This document shows positions 9,593-16,890 of a DNA stretch of 64,000 nucleotides, piece after piece; the first letter of the stretch is position 1; every line of letters begins with the position of its first letter. The notes below the pieces were generated by a model. It saw nothing but the letters and a program-made list of their open reading frames with translations, was not told where the DNA came from and made no database searches. The stretch is taken from assembly GCA_035627835.1 (NCBI GenBank), contig DASPKX010000110.1, positions 1 through 64,000 on the forward strand. The letters are read 5' to 3'. The translations under genes and the position numbers were made by a program. The DNA comes from DASPKX01 sp035627835 (GTDB lineage Bacteria > Verrucomicrobiota > Verrucomicrobiia > Limisphaerales > SXQI01).

Positions 9593-10704
9593 TAAGCTGC
9601 TCCGGGCCAGATGATATGAATCTTGCCGGGACTGCCGGAGACACCGTCAGAGAATGCCCCGCCGTTCCCACCTGCGTTGCCACCAGTGCCGATCGCTGCG
9701 CCACCGGTTCCGGCCGTTGGAGGGAAAGCCGAGGCTCCTGCCGTTCCGTTGTTGCCGTTGGTGTTGCTCACAGGTGTTCCGGTGGAATTCGATCCGCCGG
9801 TTCCGCCAGCGCCAGCAGTGCCAGCGCCTCCGAAGCCGCTTCCTTGACCGCCACCTTTGCCCCCCATCGCCGTTACCAAAGCAGTGCTTCCGCGCTTCAG
9901 AATCGTCGCACCTCCGTCTGCGCCAGGGGTTGGACTCGCCCCGCTTAATCCGCCACCGGCACCGCCTTGGTCAATTACGAGCGTGAGTTCCTCTCCTGCG
10001 GTAACTGCGATCTGCTTTACACGGCGGTATTCTCCAGAGCCGCCGCCTCCGCCGCCGTAATAAGCGCTGCCAGGCGCTCCATAAGGGTTGTAGCTCGCGC
10101 CGCCACCACCACCAGCGCCCCAGCATTCAACCTCGATGGACGTTACCCCTGGGGGCACGGTCCAAACCGAATTTCCCGTCCACTCCTGGTCATCGCTCGC
10201 GCCACCTCCGGGTGTGCCCCCGCCTCCTGATGGAGCGCCGGAGAGAGTGTAACCCGCGTCTCCATTTGAAAATTCACTCGTTTGGGTGCCATTCCGCGCA
10301 ACCGCCCAGTAGTAATACGTCTTTCCGAGCGTTCCAGTGGTGTCCTCATATTGATGGGACAAAGAGGTCGCGATGACAGACGCAGTGTCACTGTCGTTCT
10401 GCTCCGATCTGTAAACCTCGTAGTACGTAGCTCCGAGCACCGGCGTCCATGTGATCGTAACCTTGGTTGAGCTGGTGCCATCCGTGGCTGAAAGCCCGGT
10501 GGGAGCAGCCAATGCGCCGGTGGCAACGCCGACCTCCTCCTTGAAGCTCTTCGATAAACTCCCGTCAGAGTTGAACATCCATGAGACCAACCGCCAAACC
10601 AGCCACGGCAGTCGGATCCACGCCATCAAGAGCGATTTGCACGCGCCTGCTGTGGGTGAGGGGATTGTCGCTTTGAATTCGTCTGGGGTAACTGGAGCAG
10701 GCAT
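9592..10704 (-). CDS. phage tail protein with fibronectin type III and Gly-rich domains
   Basis: A 370-residue protein. Residues about 69-150 form a fibronectin type III domain (APTGLSATDG...VTITWTPVLGATYYEVYRS...YYYWAVA). After a Gly/Ser/Pro linker comes a VWTVPPGVTSIEVECWGAGG start and a long Gly-rich region, the usual pattern of glycine-rich phage tail-tip and adhesin domains. Such domains decorate virions and can bind carbohydrates. The start ATG 10704 lies eight bases from the palindrome at 10711-10726, whose terminal AGG serves as a Shine-Dalgarno. It heads the block that includes the nozzle-like and fibre genes. Confidence 0.7.
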   Translation of the reverse strand: MPAPVTPDEFKATIPSPTAGACKSLLMAWIRLPWLVWRLVSWMFNSDGSLSKSFKEEVGVATGALAAPTGLSATDGTSSTKVTITWTPVLGATYYEVYRSEQNDSDTASVIATSLSHQYEDTTGTLGKTYYYWAVARNGTQTSEFSNGDAGYTLSGAPSGGGGTPGGGASDDQEWTGNSVWTVPPGVTSIEVECWGAGGGGGASYNPYGAPGSAYYGGGGGGSGEYRRVKQIAVTAGEELTLVIDQGGAGGGLSGASPTPGADGGATILKRGSTALVTAMGGKGGGQGSGFGGAGTAGAGGTGGSNSTGTPVSNTNGNNGTAGASAFPPTAGTGGAAIGTGGNAGGNGGAFSDGVSGSPGKIHIIWPGAA

Positions 10705-10710
10705 AGCGCA

Positions 10711-10726
10711 CCTATAACGTTAAAGG
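10711..10726. promoter_or_regulatory. phage palindromic motif, copy 2
   Basis: CCTATAACGTTAAAGG on the plus strand; on the coding strand CCTTTAACGTTATAGG. The AGG at its 3' end is positioned as the ribosome binding site for the ATG at 10704. The motif separates the glycosyltransferase cluster from the tail-fibre block. Confidence 0.65.
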
Positions 10727-10763
10727 TTACGCTACTCACCTCCCAATTTGCTGTCACTCCTTT

Positions 10764-11447
10764 TTACGGTTTGAAGGACGGTGAGCGATGCTGCCGGTCG
10801 TCAGGAGTAAATCCCGTCGATAACAACCCGGTGTGCTGTACCAGGCTCGGGTTGCAGGCATAGATCGGAATGGAATTCTCCCGGCAGAAGTCAGCCAGCA
10901 CCATGTCGTAAGTCACGAAAGAGACCGGGATGTCCTTGGTCCAGGCGGCCAGTCGGCGTTTGTAATACAATGCGAGATCCCGGCGAATGACCCATGGGAA
11001 GAAGATCGCCTGGGTTCCGAAAAAGGACCGGGGATTGATCTCGTCGATCGGCTTTCCATTCAGGTTGTGAGCGCTGTAGAGCGTCAGGATAAATCGTTTC
11101 ACCGGAACGCTCGTCAGCGCCTTCTGAAGTTTCCGGCGGAAGTCGCAGGTGAATTGAATGTCGTCCTCGCAAGCGAGCAAGTCCTCCGGAGCGGTCTCTA
11201 ACTCATGCGAGATCATCCGGGCGTAATTGGTGGCCCCCCGGAAGCGCAGGGGATATACCGCCAATGCTGAAGCCTCCTCAGCTTGCAATGGAATTACCGT
11301 CCCTTTGCTGCTCTGCAGGTAGCTTGCTGAATCGTTGCCGACCAGGACCGTGAAGTCGCCACCGCCATTGCTCAAGAAGCTCGCTTCCGTATCCGCCATG
11401 TAATTCGGCTTTGGCGAACGATCTATTGAGATGAAAATGGCTCTCAT
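10764..11447 (-). CDS. putative GT-A / family 25-like glycosyltransferase
   Basis: A 227-residue protein starting MRAIFISIDRS, like glycosyltransferase family 25 proteins that begin with a first strand followed by R/S. An ACEDDIQF segment near residues 92-99 is a candidate for the acidic metal-binding motif. The 3' half has Trp/Tyr-rich stretches (FFGTQAIFFPWVIRRD) typical of acceptor sites. It is the last of three consecutive, slightly overlapping glycosyltransferase genes (4-bp ATGA overlap with the one upstream). I am moderately sure of the fold and unsure of the family number. Confidence 0.5.
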   Translation of the reverse strand: MRAIFISIDRSPKPNYMADTEASFLSNGGGDFTVLVGNDSASYLQSSKGTVIPLQAEEASALAVYPLRFRGATNYARMISHELETAPEDLLACEDDIQFTCDFRRKLQKALTSVPVKRFILTLYSAHNLNGKPIDEINPRSFFGTQAIFFPWVIRRDLALYYKRRLAAWTKDIPVSFVTYDMVLADFCRENSIPIYACNPSLVQHTGLLSTGFTPDDRQHRSPSFKP

Positions 11448-12136
11448 ATCTCGGGGAGTTCAACTCGCGAGCCGAACACGTATTGGGCATTCGGCCGCTC
11501 GAAGATGCAGTTTGGCGTGTTGAGGCAAACCTCCTGAATTGTGCGTTTCTTGAGCCCTTCAGCGATCGCGTAAGCAGCGCTCTGGTTGCCGATGAATAGC
11601 TCACATCCAGCGATAACACCCGCCATGTCAGCGAAGTCCGCCGCTTGGTAAAATGGAATTGGACCGTAATTAGCCTCAAACTCCCAGTGCTCGTCTGGAA
11701 GGCCGAGGAAGATCATTCGCCCTTTGTAAGCCGCAACCACCTGCTGCCATGGAAAGAATCGGTTTCGGTAGCGGAAGGTCGCATTGATGACGACGGGCTC
11801 GATCTCTTTCGGTTCCGCCCTAAGCCATTTGGCTGAGCGTGGCCAATGCTCTTTGCATCCCTGTCCAGCAATGTGAGCCTGCACAAGGTTGGATCCTCCG
11901 GCGAACCTGAATCGGTCGAGGTCATGGCGCACTGCCTGGCCAGTATGGCAAGCCACTCGCTTGACCATCGTCTGCTGCTCGAGCAGAGGAGCGAGCGCAC
12001 GAATGCGTTGCGCGGTCATCAAGGCACGAGTCTCCGGAGATTGGGACAAGTACAAGATGCCGCCGCCGAGCAGCTCCATAGCTGGCAAGGAGTAGAGGAT
12101 GTCCCCGACGTCACCGCTGTGCTTAAAGGAGTGCAT
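11444..12136 (-). CDS. putative GT-B (heptosyltransferase-like) glycosyltransferase
   Basis: A 230-residue protein whose N-terminus, HSGDVGDILYSLPAMELLG, matches the first strand and phosphate-binding loop style of ADP-heptose:LPS heptosyltransferases (family 9). A late segment, AGCELFIGNQSAAYAIAEGLKK, corresponds to the nucleotide-sugar site (their S.LF.G..S...H.A). It is shorter than typical family 9 enzymes (~330 residues), so it may be a reduced form. It overlaps the upstream GT4 gene by 14 bp and the downstream one by 4 bp, implying one transcript. Confidence 0.6.
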   Translation of the reverse strand: MHSFKHSGDVGDILYSLPAMELLGGGILYLSQSPETRALMTAQRIRALAPLLEQQTMVKRVACHTGQAVRHDLDRFRFAGGSNLVQAHIAGQGCKEHWPRSAKWLRAEPKEIEPVVINATFRYRNRFFPWQQVVAAYKGRMIFLGLPDEHWEFEANYGPIPFYQAADFADMAGVIAGCELFIGNQSAAYAIAEGLKKRTIQEVCLNTPNCIFERPNAQYVFGSRVELPEI

Positions 12137-13175
12137 GATTTAACACCTTCAGAAGTTCCCTGACCGTTCGATCCCAACTGAACCACTGGGCGCGGTCCAC
12201 GCAGTTAAGGCCAATCTGCCTAGCCTCCTCGCGATCACCTGCAATGCGCAGCATCTGTTCCACAAGTTCCGATTCGTCGGGATCAGCCCAGCCGCCCCAA
12301 CCTTTGCAGGCAGCGATAGTCCGGTGCCAAACTGGGTAGCCATGGCAGAAGTCACGCAGCCCCGCGAAGTTTGGGTAAACAACTGGCCGGCCCGTGGCCA
12401 TCGCCTGATGTGGCATGAGCCCCCAGCCCTCGCCTGTGGACGTGCAGAGGAAGGCGGTGAGGCTGGCGTACCAGTCGGCAAGTTGGTGCCAGTCCCAAAC
12501 CGCCCGGTGGACAATGATGCGCGAATCATTCGGTTGAGGAGCCCTGTCCCCTGGCATCGTTTTGATCTCAAGCCGAACGTCCTGGCGGGTTGGGAAGGCA
12601 CGTTGAAAAGCTCTGATCGCCTTGCCTACATCCTTTCTGGCCTCGGAATGAGCCAGATAGCCTCCGGTCCCGAACACGCACGTGCCCGTCATCCGCATAG
12701 GCTGCGGAGAAAATATCTCCGTTGAAATTCCCAAAGGAACCACGAACACGGGCACGGTGACGCCGCTATCGAGCAGGGATGTTTTGTTTGCCTGGCAGGG
12801 AACAATGACAACCTTGGCCGCGTTCAGTGGCTCAAGGCAGTCTTTCGGCGCCGCCGTGGTTTCGATCATCGTCCAATATGCAGTAGGGACGTTCTTTGTG
12901 GGCCACTGTTTCCATCCCAGAGGGGCGATAAGCAGTTCAGGGCGCGAAGGCGCTGCATAAACGAAGCGGCTTTTGATGAGGTGGGGAATCGGCTGGGGAA
13001 TGCTGTCCACTTCTTCTTGGACACCGATCGGCCGAACCTGAAGGTCCACGCCGCTTTTGAGCAACCCCGAGAACACCTCGCAGAACATCTGCCCAAAGCC
13101 CGTGAACGTGTTCACAGGCGCCTGAATGCTTAATCTCTTAAGGGCACGAGCCTTCGTCGCTGAAATCGTCTTCAA
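12123..13175 (-). CDS. GT4-like glycosyltransferase (phage-borne)
   Basis: A 350-residue GT-B glycosyltransferase. The C-terminal half carries FLCTSTGEGWGLMPHQAMATGRPVVYPN, a version of the EGFG...EAMA.G.PV donor-binding motif of family 4, with Glu in the expected places. An N-terminal TFTGFGQMF loop corresponds to the first Gly-rich turn. The ATG at 13175 overlaps the VWA gene by 38 bp. The next in-frame Met is residue 29 and would remove the Gly-rich turn, so the long start is kept. Target unknown; virion or host polysaccharide modification is plausible. Confidence 0.75.
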   Translation of the reverse strand: MKTISATKARALKRLSIQAPVNTFTGFGQMFCEVFSGLLKSGVDLQVRPIGVQEEVDSIPQPIPHLIKSRFVYAAPSRPELLIAPLGWKQWPTKNVPTAYWTMIETTAAPKDCLEPLNAAKVVIVPCQANKTSLLDSGVTVPVFVVPLGISTEIFSPQPMRMTGTCVFGTGGYLAHSEARKDVGKAIRAFQRAFPTRQDVRLEIKTMPGDRAPQPNDSRIIVHRAVWDWHQLADWYASLTAFLCTSTGEGWGLMPHQAMATGRPVVYPNFAGLRDFCHGYPVWHRTIAACKGWGGWADPDESELVEQMLRIAGDREEARQIGLNCVDRAQWFSWDRTVRELLKVLNHALL

Positions 13176-14778
13176 TAATGGTTTCTCCTGTGTCTGTGTT
13201 CGTCAGCGCGATGTCTTTAACCAAGCTCCCCACCGTCTGGGCGGACGGGAGCCCATTGGGCTGGGCTCCAAGAGAGTATTGGCCGATCCGTATCTTGCCT
13301 TTGGTCGTGCTGCTGACGCGAAATTGGTAGCTGTATTCGGTGAACGGCTGCTTGTGGTCCGTGACCGCCACCGTCTTGAAAAATACTTTGCCCGATGCGC
13401 TGCGACCGTCGCCGCTGCCTACGGACAGAGCAACAACATCAGCATCCCTGGACTGCCGTTGGTTGCCTGCAATCTTGAGGCTGAACTCATAGAGCCCTGG
13501 CTCGAGCACAAAGTCATCTTTGGATTCAAGCATCCCCATCCCGCCCCGGCCGGCGTTCGTTCCGGCAAGATCAACGTATGGGCCTTCCGACGGATCGAAG
13601 AACACAAACAGATCACGGCCAATCAGGTCCACATAGCCAGTGACGCTCCAGTTCGCGAACTCGGTGTAATCCAAACGATCGCGATGGCACCCGGCTGCTA
13701 CTGATGGAGGGAAGTATGTGCCTATGCAGGAATCGTTCTGCTTCTGGCAAATTAGGGCGGGAATGCGGGCGTAGATGTTCGGCAGTTCATCCACAGAGGA
13801 CGCGGCAAAGAAGAAGTCGCAACTGCAAAGACCCTGCAGGTACGCATGGTATGTGCTCGGAACAGCCAGAGCGATAACCACAATCACCCAGCCATCACCC
13901 TTGATCTCCTCCGCCAGTTCCTCGGGGTCTGGATTGTTGATGTTCTCCATCCCGTCGGTGAGCAGGACGATAACCTTGCGAGCCCCGGATCGAGCCCGGC
14001 CGCTGTTCAGTTCCTCCTGGGCAACCTGCAATCCTCCGCCGATGCCAGTTCCGCATCCGCTGATTTCACATTCCTCAGCGCTTGGCAGCGTGATTGCGTT
14101 TACCACGGCCCGAACCTCATCCTCTCCAGCCCACAATGGAAATTCGAGCTTTGCGTCTGGGTAGCACAGGGCGGGATCCTCATTCCATATGCCGGAGAAG
14201 CTGACGACTGCGACACGGTCCTTTAACCAATCCAAGTTGTTTAGGAAGGCCTGCGCCGCGGCGAGCGTCTTGGCCATGCGTGTTTGGCCATCCGGGAGTT
14301 GCTCCCTCATGCTGCCGCTCCGATCGAGTACCAGAGCCACATCCATGTTGGCTTGAATGCAAGCTGCCTGGATTGTCAGTTGGCTCGTGTCTGCGTAACC
14401 ACGGTAGCGGCCTGTGATCGTCGCGATGCCGGCGGAGATGCCCTTGGCTTTGCCCGTCACGCTGATGGACGCAAGCCCGGTGAGGTTGCTGCTCCAGGTT
14501 GCTTTGCTCGTCACGTCCTTCTCACGGCCATCGGAGAAGGTCAGTTTGGCGACGAACTGTGCATAGTTTCCAACGATCGTGGTCGTGGAGGTTGGCACCA
14601 CCACCAAGCCGGTAATCGTCGGCGCGTCGGGGCATTCCGAGGGGTGATCGGCAGCCCATTCAGGATCCGCGCACAACGGATTCTGCTCTGCGGTGAAACA
14701 ACCATCAGCACCTTGCTCAAGCGGCGTCGAACCCTGAAGCAACGGGCTTACTTGAATGATGTTGTCGAGGAGGCTCAT
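13138..14778 (-). CDS. phage virion protein with Ig-like (BIG2) and von Willebrand A domains
   Basis: A 546-residue protein. Residues about 55-137 are a bacterial Ig-like group 2 domain (FSDGREKDVTSKATWSSNL...ISVTGKAKGISAGIATIT). Residues about 145-340 are a VWA domain with the MIDAS motif D152-R-S154-G-S156-M, a later GCGTGIGGGL Thr loop and a VIVLLTDGMEN strand. A beta-rich C-terminus follows. VWA domains bind ligands through a Mg2+/Mn2+ ion in bacterial adhesins and surface proteins; in a phage this suggests host-surface or glycan binding. It lies between the adaptor fusion (4-bp overlap) and the glycosyltransferase cluster. Confidence 0.8.
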   Translation of the reverse strand: MSLLDNIIQVSPLLQGSTPLEQGADGCFTAEQNPLCADPEWAADHPSECPDAPTITGLVVVPTSTTTIVGNYAQFVAKLTFSDGREKDVTSKATWSSNLTGLASISVTGKAKGISAGIATITGRYRGYADTSQLTIQAACIQANMDVALVLDRSGSMREQLPDGQTRMAKTLAAAQAFLNNLDWLKDRVAVVSFSGIWNEDPALCYPDAKLEFPLWAGEDEVRAVVNAITLPSAEECEISGCGTGIGGGLQVAQEELNSGRARSGARKVIVLLTDGMENINNPDPEELAEEIKGDGWVIVVIALAVPSTYHAYLQGLCSCDFFFAASSVDELPNIYARIPALICQKQNDSCIGTYFPPSVAAGCHRDRLDYTEFANWSVTGYVDLIGRDLFVFFDPSEGPYVDLAGTNAGRGGMGMLESKDDFVLEPGLYEFSLKIAGNQRQSRDADVVALSVGSGDGRSASGKVFFKTVAVTDHKQPFTEYSYQFRVSSTTKGKIRIGQYSLGAQPNGLPSAQTVGSLVKDIALTNTDTGETIIEDDFSDEGSCP

Positions 14779-16358
14779 TTGCTCAAGGTGAAGGAATCAA
14801 TGAGGGTGCCTGCCCGGTTATAGAATTCGCCCTTCAAAGTGGCACAAGCCGCTTCCAGACGGAGAGCGCCATAATCGGACGAATAGCGGAATTTGCTGGC
14901 CGAGTCGATGTCGCCAAAGCCGTTCAGCGTCCTGCCACCAGCGCCATTCACGATGTAAGTGAGCCCGCCTTTTTCCAAGCGCTCGTAGTGATGGTTATGG
15001 CCGTTCAGAACCAAGTCCACCCCCATGGTGGCAAAAGGCCAGCGCAGTGTTTCAACTGCGGGGTGGCTGTCCCCAGAGGTAAAGGCGGGATGGTGAAAGA
15101 CCACGATCTTCCAACGGGCTGTGCTCTGGGCAATCCTGGCCAGCAGCCAATCCGATTGGATGCTGCCGTAATGAATGCCGGCAGCTTCCCGGAGCGTTCC
15201 CCCAGTGTCGTAGCCGGAGTTCAGCACGAAGATATGAACCCGGCCCTTGACGTAGTCGTAGTAACGCTTGCCGGCAGGGGTTGTGAAATATGTGAGGTAA
15301 GGCTTGCCGTAAACGCCGTCAGCAACCAGATCCAGGTCGTGGTTACCCAGGCACGGAACCATGATGGATTCATCGTAACGGCTGCCGACGGAATCGTCGT
15401 AATCGCCCACGTAATCATTGTCTCCGGAGGTCACAATGAACTCTGGATCCCAACCATTAACGAGTTCGGCCACGTCATCAGCCGGCACATTCCCGGCTGC
15501 CTCGCCGAAGTCACCGATCTGGGCGAAGATGGTTGGAGGTTCTTCTTCGTGTGAGACCTCATCGTCGGTGGTCTCCAAAACGTAGTTCCGGGCGAGTTCC
15601 GACTTCTCGTTCTGGCAAACATTTGCTTCGCGGAGGCGGGTCTCCTCGCGGCACTCGTGAATGAGATCAGCGCGAATCATCTGATAATCGCGCTCGTAAG
15701 CCTGGGCGGCGCTGAAGTCTTGATCGAACTTCTTGGCGAAGTCGGTGCGGACAAAAGCCTCGATCGCCCTCTTGAGATCGTCCCCACCGTTGTCAGAATC
15801 CAACCCGCCGAACGTAACTTGATCGGTGTCGGCATACTTCCGCTGAATTCCATCCCACTCCACGACGACCATTTCGTCGCTTTGAAGCCAGGGAGCGATT
15901 ATCAGGCTGCCTCTCTCTATCGCCCAGATGCCGGTGAGCGCCCGGCCAAACTGGCTGTCCGTGCTGGATTCAGGATATTTGAAGCCCAGGGGCAACTCGG
16001 GAAACCCTTCATTAGCGGGTTCATCCACGAAGGATGTCAGATTGCGCGACCAACATTTCAGATAATCGTAAGTCTCCTGCCGGTAGTGGACAGGGTCACA
16101 CCACTTCTCATCGCGCACGGTGTATATCTTGCGAATGACGCCCCGAGGGACATTCTGGATAATGGAAAGGCCACACTTATAGAGCGTGGCCGATTGCGGG
16201 TAGATGCTGGTGTTCTTCGCTTGGAGGCACGGGACGCACCGCTGCAGATCAATCAGCGCGTCCACGAACATCTTGCGGATAGGCACAGCAAGATTCTCCG
16301 GAACCCCATCCGGCCAGATGAGTTCCGCAATCTCGCTCTGCAAATCCGCAAAGGTCAT
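14775..16358 (-). CDS. phage head-tail adaptor-like domain fused to a metallophosphoesterase
   Basis: A 527-residue fusion. Residues 1 to about 265 look like a phage head-tail adaptor (MTFADLQSEIAELIW, DALIDLQRCVP, then helical segments), which fits the slot after the capsid. Residues about 275-527 are a calcineurin-like/purple-acid-phosphatase-type phosphoesterase with metal-binding motifs D283 (GDFG), G312-D-N-D, G338-N-H-D, H422-H-P and G453-H-N-H-H. The first motif lacks the usual D-x-H histidine but the rest are intact. The linker is acidic (TTDDEVSHEEE). The enzyme could act on nucleotides, phosphosugars or envelope phosphates during infection; this is inference. Confidence 0.75.
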   Translation of the reverse strand: MTFADLQSEIAELIWPDGVPENLAVPIRKMFVDALIDLQRCVPCLQAKNTSIYPQSATLYKCGLSIIQNVPRGVIRKIYTVRDEKWCDPVHYRQETYDYLKCWSRNLTSFVDEPANEGFPELPLGFKYPESSTDSQFGRALTGIWAIERGSLIIAPWLQSDEMVVVEWDGIQRKYADTDQVTFGGLDSDNGGDDLKRAIEAFVRTDFAKKFDQDFSAAQAYERDYQMIRADLIHECREETRLREANVCQNEKSELARNYVLETTDDEVSHEEEPPTIFAQIGDFGEAAGNVPADDVAELVNGWDPEFIVTSGDNDYVGDYDDSVGSRYDESIMVPCLGNHDLDLVADGVYGKPYLTYFTTPAGKRYYDYVKGRVHIFVLNSGYDTGGTLREAAGIHYGSIQSDWLLARIAQSTARWKIVVFHHPAFTSGDSHPAVETLRWPFATMGVDLVLNGHNHHYERLEKGGLTYIVNGAGGRTLNGFGDIDSASKFRYSSDYGALRLEAACATLKGEFYNRAGTLIDSFTLSK

Positions 16359-16359
16359 G

Positions 16360-16761
16360 TTACTCCGTCACGGCTGGAGGACGACCACCGACGTTCGGCG
16401 CTTTGGCCTTCTTCTTTTCTGGGGCAGGAGGTTGAGGAGCGTCTGGCTCAGGCTTTACGGCCGCAGCAGGGGGGCGCGGGCTGGTCACTGTGTCTGACGG
16501 CGGAGGTGCTTGAAACGCCTCCCGATCTAAGGGCCGAATGCCACCGCTTTTTTTTTCAATCAGCGCCTCGTAACGAGCCTGGTCGATTTCCTCGACGCCG
16601 CCGCGGTGTTCCGCGATGCACTTGTCGAGCAGCGCCAGTAACTCGGCGTCATCAGTTTTCAGGACACCAAGGTTGTTGGTGACTTGGTCAAAAGCGATTG
16701 GCTCGCCGTTCGCGTAAAGTTTTGTTTGGATGGCTTCTTTCAGGAAGAATCGAGTGCTCAT
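16360..16761 (-). CDS. uncharacterised phage head-region protein (133 aa)
   Basis: A 133-residue protein with an N-terminal compact half (STRFFLKEAIQTKLYANGEPIAFDQ) and a Pro/Ala/Lys-rich, probably disordered, tail after residue ~85. It is the first gene after the capsid terminator and heads the block containing the adaptor, VWA and glycosyltransferase genes. The ATG at 16761 sits four bases from the palindromic motif at 16766-16780. Phage genes in this slot are often decoration or completion proteins, but I recognise no family. Confidence 0.6.
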   Translation of the reverse strand: MSTRFFLKEAIQTKLYANGEPIAFDQVTNNLGVLKTDDAELLALLDKCIAEHRGGVEEIDQARYEALIEKKSGGIRPLDREAFQAPPPSDTVTSPRPPAAAVKPEPDAPQPPAPEKKKAKAPNVGGRPPAVTE

Positions 16762-16765
16762 GCGG

Positions 16766-16780
16766 CTTTAACGTTATAGG
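16766..16780. promoter_or_regulatory. phage palindromic motif, copy 3 (reversed)
   Basis: CTTTAACGTTATAGG on the plus strand, so the coding strand reads CCTATAACGTTAAAG, the opposite orientation to most other copies. It lies between the capsid-gene terminator (16802-16839) and the ATG at 16761. Any promoter for the downstream block would have to lie in this ~40-bp space or rely on read-through. Confidence 0.65.
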
Positions 16781-16801
16781 TCGGAAGTTCTCTTACAATC
16801 C

Positions 16802-16839
16802 AAAAAACAGAGGCGCGGCCGCCCAAGACCACGCCTCTG
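16802..16839 (-). terminator. rho-independent terminator after the capsid gene
   Basis: On the minus strand CAGAGGCG pairs perfectly with CGCCTCTG across a 16-base loop, followed directly by six Ts. It starts about 50 bases past the stop of the probable major capsid gene. A dedicated terminator after the capsid gene is common in phages and would help keep capsid transcript levels separate from the downstream genes. Confidence 0.85.
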
Positions 16840-16890
16840 CATTTCCACAGGAGAAAGCCGGGTTTAACCCAACCCGGCCAGGGTGATCGA

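Noticed and set aside
15657..16682. Long plus-strand open frame opposite the adaptor-phosphoesterase gene
   Set aside because: Translation is Arg/Leu-rich with no domain, and it lies opposite clearly coding minus-strand genes; GC-rich codon bias alone creates such frames.
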